Origin: Streptoverticillium olivoreticuli subsp. olivoreticuli
GTDB lineage: Bacteria > Actinomycetota > Actinomycetes > Streptomycetales > Streptomycetaceae
Direction: 5' to 3'
NCBI RefSeq assembly: GCF_003391135.1
Contig: NZ_CP031455.1
Span: 2,627,501-2,691,500, forward strand
Length of the DNA stretch: 64,000 nt
In this document: positions 46,459-54,827 of the stretch, one piece after another
How positions within the stretch are numbered: position 1 is the stretch's first letter
How the letters are laid out: the number at the start of each line of letters is the position of its first letter
Position numbers and translations under genes: made by a program
The notes under the pieces: model-generated
What the model saw: the letters and a program-made list of their open reading frames with translations, nothing else
What the model was told of the DNA's origin: nothing
Database searches by the model: none

Positions 46459-46907
46459 GATCCCCCGATACCCATGCGCACGTACGCCAACTTACTTACT
46501 GCATGGGCAAGTTAATGGTTGACGGATGGACGTCAACCCTGGAGTGACAGTGCCGCAAGTGCTTTCGTTGGCCACGAATGCGCAAGATCCAGCCAGAGGG
46601 GCAGGGGCCTCCAAAAGGAGCCTGCTCGCAGCTGGGGAAATTCGCCAGGCCGGCAGAAACGCAAGACCGCCTATCCGGAGGCGGGCCCCGTGAAGATCAA
46701 GTCTGACCAGGAACTCGTTCTCATCTCACTTGGCTGACCCCGTAGGGAGGCCCTGCAACCCGAAGGACTTCCGGAGCCGAACGCTGGGCACGCTGCTTTG
46801 CCGGACTCCAACGGCGTGCGGGAGCCTTCACCTCAGACAGATGAGGCGAGGTCCACGCGTCAGGGCGCTGGCGAGGTCGTTGAGCGGTGACGGCCTGAAG
46901 GACCAGC
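46459..46907. other. 449-bp intergenic region; promoter-like, no gene
   Basis: The part next to 46458 (46485-46520) is relatively A+T-rich, with ACTTACTTACT and GCAAGTTAAT, and probably holds the leftward promoter of the two small genes. A rightward frame at 46519-46737 has no ribosome site or family. No hairpin of note was found. Confidence 0.45.
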
Positions 46908-47132
46908 TCAGCGCACCACTGCCCGCACCGCGTGGGCCTCGGTGTAGTGGCGGGCTTGCCGCTCGTTCACGGCCTTCAGCTCATCGAGGTCATCCGCGAA
47001 CAGGGCCCGCCAGCCCTCGGCGTCCAGGCGTCGGCATTCCCCGCACGGGGGCTTCTGCGGACGCGGGGTGCAGGGCGGTCCGCCCGTGTGGGGCAGCGGG
47101 ACGACGGCAGGCCAGGAGCGCGGGGCGTTCAC
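46908..47132 (-). CDS. Small Cys-containing protein, complete copy B
   Basis: This 74-residue protein starts at GTG 47132, overlapping the DUF6415 stop (GTGA). Sequence: MNAPRSWPAVVPLPHTGG, then PPCTPRPQKPPCGECRRLDAEG (three Cys, zinc-knuckle-like) and ALFADDLDELKAVNERQARHYTEAH. It is the intact version of the gene duplicated at 44053-44268. The pair with DUF6415 is a recurring two-gene unit in streptomycetes, often near XRE/DUF397 regulators as here. Role unknown. Confidence 0.72.
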   Translation of the reverse strand: MNAPRSWPAVVPLPHTGGPPCTPRPQKPPCGECRRLDAEGWRALFADDLDELKAVNERQARHYTEAHAVRAVVR

Positions 47133-47515
47133 GACGCGAGCTCCGCCCTGTGGTCACGGAGTGCCTGGGCCGACAGAGCCAGGCCCCGGGCGTAGTCGAA
47201 CGCGGACCGGAGCCCGCTGCCGGGGCCGAGCTCGTTGGCCCGGTGGAGTCCTTCCGCAGCGCTGCTCTCGGCGGCGGCGCGACGCGGATCGTCGGCGGGC
47301 AGGCCAGCGGCCGCGTGCCGTACGTCCTGGGCCGCCTTCTTGACGTACGCGCGGAGGACGACCGTGGAGGAGGACACCCTGCCCATGGGCGGGGAGATGT
47401 GGGAGGGCGCGTCCAGGATCGCCCTGATCGCCCACTCGATACCGTCGTCGCCTTCGGCTCGCGGTGGGGTGGTTGAACCTGCGGTGGTGACGGCGGTACC
47501 GGGCCAGACGGGCAT
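47129..47515 (-). CDS. DUF6415 family protein
   Basis: This 128-residue protein has a low-complexity start (about 1-22) and then an all-helical domain: IEWAIRAILDAPSHISPP, VVLRAYVKKAAQDVRHAAAGLPADDPRRAAAESSAAEGLHRAN, FDYARGLALSAQALRDHRAEL. That fits DUF6415, a family of unknown function. AAGGAG lies 11 bases before the ATG. Its 3' end overlaps the small Cys-protein gene. Only the last ~50 bases of a second copy remain at 44269-44318. Confidence 0.72.
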   Translation of the reverse strand: MPVWPGTAVTTAGSTTPPRAEGDDGIEWAIRAILDAPSHISPPMGRVSSSTVVLRAYVKKAAQDVRHAAAGLPADDPRRAAAESSAAEGLHRANELGPGSGLRSAFDYARGLALSAQALRDHRAELAS

Positions 47516-47715
47516 GGCGGGGCGATCTCCTTCGGGCTGAGCGCATGGGCTGGAACCGAGCCCTACGATGTGTGCGGCGCCGCACGGCGGGCATCACCGA
47601 ATAGATTCGAACACAGCGTCAAACCAACGGAGTTGGGCGAACGGTTCCGGCTCCAAGTATCCGCCGGGCCGCCTATGCTCAGGCCGGTTGAGAGCTTGCC
47701 TCTGCGGAGATTCAA

Positions 47716-48576
47716 ATGGGGGTTGCACCTATGCCCGCGCCCACACGGCTCGACCCGTCGCGGTCCCACATCGCCCCGTTCGGAGTGGCGATCCGGTCTC
47801 TACGCGAAGCCAAGGGCTGGTCCCAGGCCGAGCTTGGCAAGGCCATCAGGATCTCGAACACCGCGATCTCGAAGTTCGAGAACGGACACGCACTTCCCGT
47901 CCGGGAGGTCGCGGAAGCGTTGGATCGAGCCCTCGAAGCAGACGGTGCGTTATTTGGAATCTGGGATCGCCTCAACGACGATCCCTCGGCGAAATGGGTC
48001 GTGAAATATTTCGGCTACGAGTCTAAGGCCGTCGAGATCTGCCAACTGGCCAGCACCTTGCCTGCCCTACTCCAAACCGACGACTACATCAGGGCGATCC
48101 TCCAGCTCGGCATGCCCTACTACGGCGGCGACCTCGACGCGAAGGTCGCGTATCGCCAACGTAGGCGCGCCCTCCTCGATCGTCCCGATCCGCCATCATT
48201 CAAAGCGGTCATTGACCAGTCGGCGCTCGACCGCACCATTGGCGATGCCAAGCTCATGCGGGGCCAGCTTCTCTACATGCTCGACAGGATGACGCGGACG
48301 AACGTAGACCTGAGACTGATTCCCTTCGCCATCAGCGGAGCGACCCGCGATTTCGGCCTGACCCAGATCATGGCCTTCAAGGGTGGCCGGAGGATCGTCT
48401 ATCGGGCTGCCCCCACCAAAGGGGGTCTCTACGTCACCAATGCGACGGAGGTAGCCCAATACTCAGCCGTGTATGAGCAGCTGTGGCGTGAATCTCTGCC
48501 CCCGGGAGAGTCAATCGCATTGATTCGTAAAGCGCTTGAGGAGAAGTATCCGTGTCCACCAGCCGACCTGACCTGA
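47716..48576 (+). CDS. XRE-family regulator with DUF5753 domain
   Basis: This 286-residue protein has an N-terminal helix-turn-helix (FGVAIRSLREAKGWSQAELGKAIRISNTAISKFENGHALPVREVAEALDRAL). The DUF5753 ligand-type domain follows (AVEICQLASTLPALLQTDDYIRAIL, VIDQSALDRTIGDAKLMRGQL, LRLIPFAISG). The ATG at 47716 has GGAGA five bases upstream; 47731 is an alternative. It overlaps the DUF397 gene, forming the WhiJ-like regulator pair frequent in Streptomyces. Confidence 0.93.
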   Translation: MGVAPMPAPTRLDPSRSHIAPFGVAIRSLREAKGWSQAELGKAIRISNTAISKFENGHALPVREVAEALDRALEADGALFGIWDRLNDDPSAKWVVKYFGYESKAVEICQLASTLPALLQTDDYIRAILQLGMPYYGGDLDAKVAYRQRRRALLDRPDPPSFKAVIDQSALDRTIGDAKLMRGQLLYMLDRMTRTNVDLRLIPFAISGATRDFGLTQIMAFKGGRRIVYRAAPTKGGLYVTNATEVAQYSAVYEQLWRESLPPGESIALIRKALEEKYPCPPADLT

Positions 48577-48770
48577 CCGCAGCCGTATGGCGCAAGAGCA
48601 GCTACACAGGGCTCAACGACAACGACTGCGTCGAAGTCGCCGACCGCCAATTCCCCGGCACCGTACCCATACGGGACAGCAAGAACCCCGACGGCCCCGC
48701 CATAACCCCGACCACCACCGCCTGGTCAGCCTTCGTCACGGCCGTCGCCAACGGCGACCTCCCCGCCTGA
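48552..48770 (+). CDS. DUF397 protein (partner of the XRE regulator)
   Basis: This 72-residue protein reads AAVWRKSSYTGLNDNDCVEVADRQFPGTVPIRDSKNPDGPAITPTTTAWSAFVTAVANGDL, the standard DUF397 layout (WRKSSYS, NxxxCVEVA, VxVRDSKxP, W..F). It starts at GTG 48552, 25 bases inside the end of the regulator gene. DUF397 proteins interact with or counter their XRE partner. Confidence 0.95.
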   Translation: MSTSRPDLTAAVWRKSSYTGLNDNDCVEVADRQFPGTVPIRDSKNPDGPAITPTTTAWSAFVTAVANGDLPA

Positions 48771-48795
48771 CCGAAACCCGCCGCGCCGGGCAAGG

Positions 48796-48820
48796 GCCCG
48801 CCCCCCACCGGAGGGCGGGC
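48796..48820. terminator. Bidirectional 8-bp GC hairpin between convergent genes
   Basis: Arms 48796-48803 (GCCCGCCC) and 48813-48820 (GGGCGGGC) enclose nine bases, between the DUF397 stop and the leftward LAKTG protein stop. Confidence 0.65.
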
Positions 48821-48826
48821 GTCGGA

Positions 48827-50113
48827 TCAGTTGGTGCCCTTGCCTCCGCGGCGGCGTACGACGAAGACCGCCCCGGCGCCGAGCAGCACGGCGGCGCCGC
48901 CCGCGAGGGCAAGTGGCATGGCGGATGACGAACCGGTCTTGGCGAGGTCGCCATCGGCGGCGGTCGGCACCGGCTTGGCGGAGGCGTCGCCGGTGGTGGC
49001 AGGCGCCGGCTTGCCGGAGGTGCCGCCCTGCGGGCCCGGCTTCGGGCGGTCCTTGTCGTCGACCTTGCCGGGCTTGGCCTCGTCGACCTTCCCGGGCTTG
49101 CTGCCGGCGGGCAGCACCTGGAGGTCGTAGCGCTTCATGGGGCCGAGAACGCAGGGGTTGTACTGATCGGAGGCGTCGCCCGCGAAGAGGGCCATGGCCT
49201 TATCGGCAGGGGCTCCCGCTGCGATCGTCATGCGCATCTTCACATCCGTGCGGGCGCCGGGCTTCATGTCCTTGGCGGACGCGATGTGGTAGCTGTTCTC
49301 AAGGTCCAGTTCCTTCCAGTTGGAGCCGTCGGACCACTGCACCTTCATGAAGTGCTGGTCCTGGTTCTTGGCGTCCAAGCGGAAGAGGACCAGCGGATCC
49401 ACGTTCAGCGTGCGGTCGGTGCCGTTGGCCACCGTGAACGCGAAGTCGACCGTGGTCCCGGCGACGACCTTCGAGGGCAGGCCGTTCGCAAGGACGGTCA
49501 GGCCCGACACACGTACGCACTCCTTGGCCGTGGCGAGCGCCTTGTCGGCCGTTTCCTTGGCCTTGAGGGCTGTGGCCGGGGCGTCCTGGACCTTGCTGTA
49601 TTCCCGGGTCGCCGCGATCCGGGCGTCGTTCCATGCGCCCCAGGCCGTCTCGCGCTTGGTGTCCGCGGCCGTCTTGGCGTCAGTGGCCTTCTTGGCTTCG
49701 GCCTCGGCTGCCTCGAGCGCCTTCCGCGCCGTGGCCTTCTCGGCCTCGTCCTTGGCCGCTTCCAGCTTGGCCTTGGCGTCCGTGACGGTCTTGTCGGCGG
49801 TTGTCTTGTCGGCGGCGGCGGCCTTGGCCACCTTGTCCGCAGCGAGGCAGGCCGCCTTGAGCGGGTGGGAGTCCTGATCCAGGGCGGCAAAGGCGGCGTC
49901 CAGCTTCTCTCGCGCGGCCTTCTTGGCGGCGACCGCGTCCTTGTACGCCTGGTCCGCGTCATCGGCGGCCTTCTGGAGCTCCGCGTAGGTCGGCTTCTGC
50001 TGCGTCTGCGCCGGAGGCTTTGCGTCGGCCCAGGCGGAGCCCGCGGAGAGCAGGACGGCGGGCGCGGTCACGGCGGCGGCGACGGCGGTCGCGAGGGTGC
50101 GGCGAAGGTTCAC
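48827..50113 (-). CDS. LAxTG cell-wall-anchored coiled-coil surface protein
   Basis: This 428-residue protein has a Sec signal peptide (about 1-29, LATAVAAAVTAPAVLLSAGSAWA). A long Ala/Lys/Glu-rich helical region (about 35-185) follows, with many repeats like AKAKLEAAKDEAEKATARKALEAAEAEAKK. Next comes a beta-rich domain (about 195-335, DFAFTVANGTDRTLNVDPLVLFRL) and a Lys/Pro-rich wall-spanning part. The end is LAKTGSS, a hydrophobic helix and VVRRRGGKGTN. LAxTG is the class E sortase signal of Streptomyces. GTG 50113 is chosen because the signal begins there. It is a stalk-like surface protein; its ligand is unknown. Confidence 0.88.
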   Translation of the reverse strand: MNLRRTLATAVAAAVTAPAVLLSAGSAWADAKPPAQTQQKPTYAELQKAADDADQAYKDAVAAKKAAREKLDAAFAALDQDSHPLKAACLAADKVAKAAAADKTTADKTVTDAKAKLEAAKDEAEKATARKALEAAEAEAKKATDAKTAADTKRETAWGAWNDARIAATREYSKVQDAPATALKAKETADKALATAKECVRVSGLTVLANGLPSKVVAGTTVDFAFTVANGTDRTLNVDPLVLFRLDAKNQDQHFMKVQWSDGSNWKELDLENSYHIASAKDMKPGARTDVKMRMTIAAGAPADKAMALFAGDASDQYNPCVLGPMKRYDLQVLPAGSKPGKVDEAKPGKVDDKDRPKPGPQGGTSGKPAPATTGDASAKPVPTAADGDLAKTGSSSAMPLALAGGAAVLLGAGAVFVVRRRGGKGTN

Positions 50114-50488
50114 TGGAGCCTTTTCCTGGTCAGAGAGAAGGAGGTCCGCCACATGGGTACCGCTTATGCGGCGGGACGCCCGAGATCGTATGACTGAGAT
50201 AAGGGCCAAGGACAACAAGTAATTTACTTGTGCGAGTGATCCCGTGATTGACCTTGGCGGACAATTCGGTGCAATGAGGCAGAGTTGCCCACGTTGTGGC
50301 AGGTTTCTCTGTGATCTAACCAACAAGGGCTATTCAGTGGGGGCCGCCGAGCCATCCCGATCCGGACCATCCATGGATGGAGCGCAACGGCTGAAATGTC
50401 CGGTGGCAGGCGCAGGTTGGGGACCAGCCCGGCACGACCCTAAAGTTGTCACTCCGGCAGAAAGTCCGCTGATACGAGCGAGGGTTCA
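50114..50488. other. 375-bp divergent promoter region
   Basis: This gap separates the leftward surface-protein gene from the rightward 50489 gene. Its left half is unusually A+T-rich and contains the 17-base palindrome at 50215-50231. A rightward frame (50244-50492) has a CPRC pair but no ribosome site and is not accepted as a gene. Confidence 0.5.
50215..50231. promoter_or_regulatory. 17-bp perfect palindrome (candidate operator)
   Basis: ACAAGTAA-T-TTACTTGT has 8-bp arms around one base. It lies 102 bases before the GTG of the surface-protein gene and is strikingly A+T-rich for this genome. It could bind a dimeric repressor acting on the leftward gene. Confidence 0.45.
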
Positions 50489-51760
50489 GTGACAGTCGAA
50501 CGACCTCAGCCCGGCAGTTCCTCGGGCGATGACGGGGGAAACTCCTCTGTGCCCGACGAGGTCTGGGAGCGTTTTGCCCGCGACCATGAGGGGGCGATCC
50601 GTAACTCTGCTCCCAAGGAGCCGTCGGCGCGGGCGCGCATGGTGACCGAGCGACTGCGGCGTGAGGAGGAGAACGCTGCCGCAGCAGCCCGCCGGAACGG
50701 CGGAAGTCGGTTCAAAGGCGCGAAGAGGCGCCGGGAACAGGTCGATCCTCACCGGCCCGAGGGCTGGCGCACTGGCCCTGCTTGGCAGGAGACGAGACGG
50801 CGGGCCACCCGTAGGCGTCAGTTCCTCGGCGGCATCGGCGTCTTGGTCGCTTTGGCGATGGCACTGTTTGCGCTCAACCCCGACAAGGCTCTGTCCTGGC
50901 TTTCCGGCGGATCAGGCGGAGGGAAAGCAGCCTCCGGCGGAGGCCCGACACCCCTGCCGCCGGAGACCGGGCGCCCCAGCGGGGCGCCCGGAAAAGCGTC
51001 CGCAGACACTCCAACCCTCAGCCGGCCCTTCGCCGGATCGCCGGCAGAACAGTACGCCGACGGCGCGAAGGGCATTGTCGTGCCCGAGGCTGCTGCCACC
51101 GGCGCCATGTCGAAGGAGCGGGTCGCCACCGTCCTGGAGCTGACCAAGGACTTCCTCATCGCGGCGAATCTCGAACCGGCGACCATCCGTGGCGACCGTC
51201 CTGCTGCGGCACTGGCTCTGCTCGATCCACAGCAGGACGACGTATCCACCATGGTGACGACGGCCCTGGACAAGCCCGACCGGGAACACGACCCCCTCAA
51301 GCTCTTCAGCCGCTTCGACAAGAACGAAGTGCGCATGGTGGGTGAGACAGTCAAGACACGGGGGCGCATGACGTTCAAGGAGGACGCGGACGGCTCCGTC
51401 ATCATTCACACGGACTACACCTTCGTCTACCCGCTCACGAAGCGAGCCCAAGACTCACAAGAGGTAGCCCGCACCATCGTGCGCCGTGTATTGGACATCA
51501 GCATCCTCGATCCCGCCCGCTTCAAGGTCACCCCGGGCAAACTGACCTTCCGCTCCTTCAACGTGGACATCGGGAACTCGGCTTGCAACACCTACGACGG
51601 TGTCCTGCATCCCGGATTCCCCTCCAGTCGTCCCGAAGCATCGGAGCCGACCGGCCCGGCCGTCGACCCGTACGACCGCAGCCGCGATTTGGAAATCGGC
51701 GAAGGCACGTCCGGTAAGGCGGGGTCCAGCGACCGCTGCGGGAGAGTCACCCGCACGTGA
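50489..51760 (+). CDS. Membrane protein of the SCO2583/SCO2584-type family
   Basis: This 423-residue protein starts at GTG 50489. The N-terminal cytoplasmic part has VWERFARDHEGAIRNSAPKEPSARARMVTERLRREEE, the family N-terminal motif. It continues with a basic stretch (WQETRRRATRRRQ) and one membrane helix (FLGGIGVLVALAMALFAL, about 113-131). A Gly/Pro-rich linker and an extracellular domain (about 190-390) follow, with TVLELTKDFLIAANLEP, MTFKEDADGSVIIHTDYTFVYP, and a Cys pair. Role unknown; it belongs to a family widespread in Streptomyces. Confidence 0.8.
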   Translation: MTVERPQPGSSSGDDGGNSSVPDEVWERFARDHEGAIRNSAPKEPSARARMVTERLRREEENAAAAARRNGGSRFKGAKRRREQVDPHRPEGWRTGPAWQETRRRATRRRQFLGGIGVLVALAMALFALNPDKALSWLSGGSGGGKAASGGGPTPLPPETGRPSGAPGKASADTPTLSRPFAGSPAEQYADGAKGIVVPEAAATGAMSKERVATVLELTKDFLIAANLEPATIRGDRPAAALALLDPQQDDVSTMVTTALDKPDREHDPLKLFSRFDKNEVRMVGETVKTRGRMTFKEDADGSVIIHTDYTFVYPLTKRAQDSQEVARTIVRRVLDISILDPARFKVTPGKLTFRSFNVDIGNSACNTYDGVLHPGFPSSRPEASEPTGPAVDPYDRSRDLEIGEGTSGKAGSSDRCGRVTRT

Positions 51761-51856
51761 GCATGAGCAGCCTGCCGTACGACGGTGACCACCGTGTTGG
51801 ATGACTTCCGACCGGCTTTGGTGGTCAACTATGAAGCAACGGAAGGAAGATCCTCC

Positions 51857-52606
51857 ATGCCCACCAAGACACTCCAGATCCCCACCCCGGACGGCCAGGC
51901 CGACGCCTTCGCCGCCTTCCCCGACGACGGCGAGCGGCACCCGGGAGTGCTGCTGTACATGGACGCCTTCGGCCTGCGGCCCGTGCTCGAGGAGATGGCC
52001 CGCGAACTGGCCGGGCACGGGTACTACGTGCTCGTCCCCAACGTCCTCTACCGGAACGGGCCGGCGCCGGTGGTCGAGCTTCCCGAGCACATCGGGGAAG
52101 AGGCACGGCCCGCGGTCTTCGCCCAGCTGATGCCCTTGATCGGGGCGCACACCACCGAGCGTGCCCTGCGCGACGCCGACGCCTACCTCAAGTTCCTCAC
52201 CGCCCAGCCCGAGGTCGGCGCCGGACCGGTCGCCGCGATCGGCTATTGCATGGGCGCCGCCCTGGCGATGCGCACGGCAGCGGCCCACCCCGGGCAGGTG
52301 GCCGCCGTCGCCGGATTCCACCCCGGCTTCCTGGTCACCGACGCGCCCGACAGCCCGCACCGCCTCGTCTCCGAGCTCACCGCGGAAGTCCACCTCGGCC
52401 TCGCCGAAGGCGACTTGTCGCCCGAGGCTCTCGGCGAGTTCAACCAGGCCCTCGATGCCGCGGGTGTCGGCTACACCACCGAGATCTACCCCGGCACCGT
52501 CCACGGCTTCACCATGTCCGACACCGACGCCTTCGACCCTGCCGCGCTGCAGCGCCACTGGGACCGTCTGCTCCCTCTCCTCGGCCGCACCCTGACCAAC
52601 GGCTGA
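51857..52606 (+). CDS. Dienelactone hydrolase family protein
   Basis: This 249-residue alpha/beta hydrolase reads MPTKTLQIPTPDGQADAFAAFPDDGERHPGVLLYMDAFGL. The nucleophile elbow is AAIGYCMGAALAM (Cys), with Asp in LAEGDLSPEAL and His in PGTVHGFTMSD, the Cys-Asp-His triad of dienelactone hydrolases. The ATG at 51857 has GGAAGGAAG upstream; the open frame begins earlier at 51785 without a site. It stands alone. Substrate may be a lactone or ester. Confidence 0.92.
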   Translation: MPTKTLQIPTPDGQADAFAAFPDDGERHPGVLLYMDAFGLRPVLEEMARELAGHGYYVLVPNVLYRNGPAPVVELPEHIGEEARPAVFAQLMPLIGAHTTERALRDADAYLKFLTAQPEVGAGPVAAIGYCMGAALAMRTAAAHPGQVAAVAGFHPGFLVTDAPDSPHRLVSELTAEVHLGLAEGDLSPEALGEFNQALDAAGVGYTTEIYPGTVHGFTMSDTDAFDPAALQRHWDRLLPLLGRTLTNG

Positions 52607-52711
52607 GAGCTCCGGCAACCTCATGGCCAGATCGGGCATATGCACACGACGGTTGACGCCCTAGCTTGGCTCATTGGTCCCCGCCGCACGCGCCGAGCGA
52701 GAGGTGAAGAC

Positions 52712-53308
52712 GTGTACGCCTACCACCTGGTCTACGACATCCCCAGCACCCACCCCAAGGCGTTCCGGGTGCTGGTCGCCTACAAGAACGTGTACGGATC
52801 CCGCTTCGGCGGCAAGCCGACTCCGCGCACGGTGCTGAACGGGGCCGGGCAGCTCGTCATCCCCGGAGGCTCCGTCACGGCGAGCGACGTGATCACCGGA
52901 GGGCGGATCGAGTTCTTCGAAGAGACCGGGATCGACCTCAGGCAGGCCACCGTGCGCCAGCAGATGAAGTGCGTCGGGGACGCGTGGTACCGCGTTCTGG
53001 ATCAGCAGTACGGCGCGTACTGCGTCTACCAGCGCGTGCAGGACGCCGAGTTCGTCGAGAGCGCCTGCAACCGGAACATCCAAGGGCAGGTCCCGCAGGA
53101 CGAGGAGCTTCATCTCGCGCAGGTCTACGACGCCTCCGGCGTGAGCAAGCTCTTCGGCCCCATCTCGCTCGCCGACCTCACCAGTGGCTGGCGCGGCGCC
53201 CAGTACAACCAGCTCGACGCCAAGAACAAGGAGCTGGCCAGGAAGAAGTCGCAGGACTCGGGAAGCTGGTACGTAACGGCAGTCCAGCAGCTGGAAACCG
53301 CCCCTTAG
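52712..53308 (+). CDS. Nudix-like protein with degenerate Nudix box
   Basis: This 198-residue protein starts MYAYHLVYDIPSTHPKAFRVLVAYKNVYGSRFGG. The Nudix-box region is VIPGGSVTASDVITGGRIEFFEETGIDL: the EFFEETG metal ligands remain, but the box Arg is Ile and the first Glu is Ser by alignment to G-x5-E-x7-REUxEExGU. The C-terminal half (about 95-198) has YCVYQRV, FVESACNRNIQ and helical ends. The GTG at 52712 is favoured because GAGAGGTG precedes it; the frame begins at 52640. It could bind rather than cleave nucleotides. Family assignment is moderate. Confidence 0.65.
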   Translation: MYAYHLVYDIPSTHPKAFRVLVAYKNVYGSRFGGKPTPRTVLNGAGQLVIPGGSVTASDVITGGRIEFFEETGIDLRQATVRQQMKCVGDAWYRVLDQQYGAYCVYQRVQDAEFVESACNRNIQGQVPQDEELHLAQVYDASGVSKLFGPISLADLTSGWRGAQYNQLDAKNKELARKKSQDSGSWYVTAVQQLETAP

Positions 53309-53328
53309 CCCACCGAGGCACGCCGGCC

Positions 53329-53356
53329 CCCGCCGCTCTCCCTCAAGAGCGGCGGG
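53329..53356. terminator. Hairpin identical to that at 56210-56237 (left flank of cassette)
   Basis: Arms CCCGCCGCTCT and AGAGCGGCGGG around CCCTCA. All 28 bases are identical to the hairpin at 56210-56237, and both are in the same orientation. It terminates the Nudix-like gene. Confidence 0.85.
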
Positions 53357-53482
53357 AAGTCGTACCCGGAACCACGAACGTCAGTCGGGCGGTGGCCACT
53401 TGAGCCGCAGGCCCGGAGGACCGGAGGACCGGATGAGACACAGCAGGCCCCCGGTCCCCCACGGGGTTCTCGCCATGCCTGC

Positions 53483-54661
53483 TCAGACCTTGATCCCCGA
53501 CAGCTTCGACAGCCGCAGAAGCTCCGGGTTGCTCCGGCGGTGCAGAGAGGACACCACACGGAACACCTCCCGGCCCATCGGGTGGATACGGGCAAACTGG
53601 GGAGCCACCTCCCACGCGATCGACAGGCTCTCCAGAGCCGCGTCGCGGTCCCCGATGTCGAGCTGTGCCCGTGCCGCATTGATGTACGTCGGGGCCACAC
53701 GCGTGGGAGGCATCCCCGCCAGGGCAACTGACAGGTCATCCGCCAGGGCCAGGGCCTCACGAGGCCTGCCAAGGTCCACGTAGGTGGCCAATCGGTGGGT
53801 GAACGTATTCCGAGGCCCCACAGTCAAGCCATGCACGTCGAGCTCACGGCTCATGTCCTGTGATGTGGCCAGGGCGGACCTGATGTGCCGCTCCGCTTCC
53901 CGCTTCGCTTCCTTCTTGTCCTTGAGCCTGCCCGCCAAGGTCATCCCGCGAAGGTTCAGGATGCACACGGCAATGTCGCGCTCGGTACTGCCGAGCCGCT
54001 GCTGAGCATCAGCAATGGCCCGGTCCACGAGCGTCAGCCCCCGCTCGATGTCCCCGAAGTTCAGGTAGGTCCCCGCCCGGTCCCTGGCCGCCACTGCCAT
54101 CCCCAGAGGGTTCGGCTGCTGTTCGACGGCCCACCGCTGACGGGTGACGGCAAGCTCCGCCATGTCCATCCACCTGTGCCGCGCGGCGAGCCAATAAACG
54201 GTGCTGCAGACGTCTGCGAGCACCATCCAGGACTCTGCCGTGTTCACGGTGTACGCGTTCGTCGTGGCGTCCCTCAGCAGCTTCGGGAGCACCATCAGGA
54301 GCTTGGAGACATCGGCCTTCTTCCGGTAGGCGTCCGCCGTGCCCATTTCGGCGCTCAGCTTCTGCTCCTTGACCGTCACGCGGTCCGGTAGGTCGTAGTC
54401 CCGGAGAGCCGCCCGCAAGTCGGCGAGAGGTCGCTTCCCTTCCCGCCCCACTTCTGTCTTCCCCAGCACCTCGGCCATGGACAGCCCCATGGGCTTGCCG
54501 ACCGCAGCCGCCACGGCCGGCGTGAGCGTCCGGTCCCCTACCTCGATCTTGGACAACAGGGAGACGGAGATGTTCGCTTGCTTGGCCAGCTTCACCTGAG
54601 ACCAGCCGCGTTCCTTCCGAAGCGCCGCCAGGTTGGCGCCGGGGGCGAGATCAGTGCTCAT
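53483..54661 (-). CDS. XRE-family regulator with TPR-like C-terminal domain
   Basis: This 392-residue protein has an N-terminal helix-turn-helix: LAALRKERGWSQVKLAKQANISVSLLSKIEVGDRTLTPAVAAAVGKPMG. The remainder is helical and TPR-like (AGTYLNFGDIERGLTLVDRAIADAQQRL, LATYVDLGRPREALALADDLSVALAG, INAARAQLDIGDRDAALESLSIAWEVAP). The start is ATG 54661; the frame goes on to 54751. It faces the rightward gene pair at 54828 and 55347 and probably controls it. Confidence 0.9.
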   Translation of the reverse strand: MSTDLAPGANLAALRKERGWSQVKLAKQANISVSLLSKIEVGDRTLTPAVAAAVGKPMGLSMAEVLGKTEVGREGKRPLADLRAALRDYDLPDRVTVKEQKLSAEMGTADAYRKKADVSKLLMVLPKLLRDATTNAYTVNTAESWMVLADVCSTVYWLAARHRWMDMAELAVTRQRWAVEQQPNPLGMAVAARDRAGTYLNFGDIERGLTLVDRAIADAQQRLGSTERDIAVCILNLRGMTLAGRLKDKKEAKREAERHIRSALATSQDMSRELDVHGLTVGPRNTFTHRLATYVDLGRPREALALADDLSVALAGMPPTRVAPTYINAARAQLDIGDRDAALESLSIAWEVAPQFARIHPMGREVFRVVSSLHRRSNPELLRLSKLSGIKV

Positions 54662-54827
54662 GGGCCCAGTCTTCCGCGCGGACAGAGGTCCTGTCAGCCA
54701 TCGCCACAGGTGGTTCGCGCGCCTGCATGCCCTTGTGCAAAGCATGTGCAAGTTCCCTCGCTCGCGTGGGCGTTGACTGGTTGCGAGGCCGAGTGCAGCG
54801 CACCACCCGACGAGCGAAGGGACCGCT

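Noticed and set aside
46519..46737. 72-codon frame on the rightward strand
   Set aside because: No ribosome site or recognisable pattern; composition looks non-coding.
50244..50492. 82-codon frame with CPRC
   Set aside because: No ribosome site, no family, and it overlaps the better-supported start at 50489. The Cys pair may be chance.
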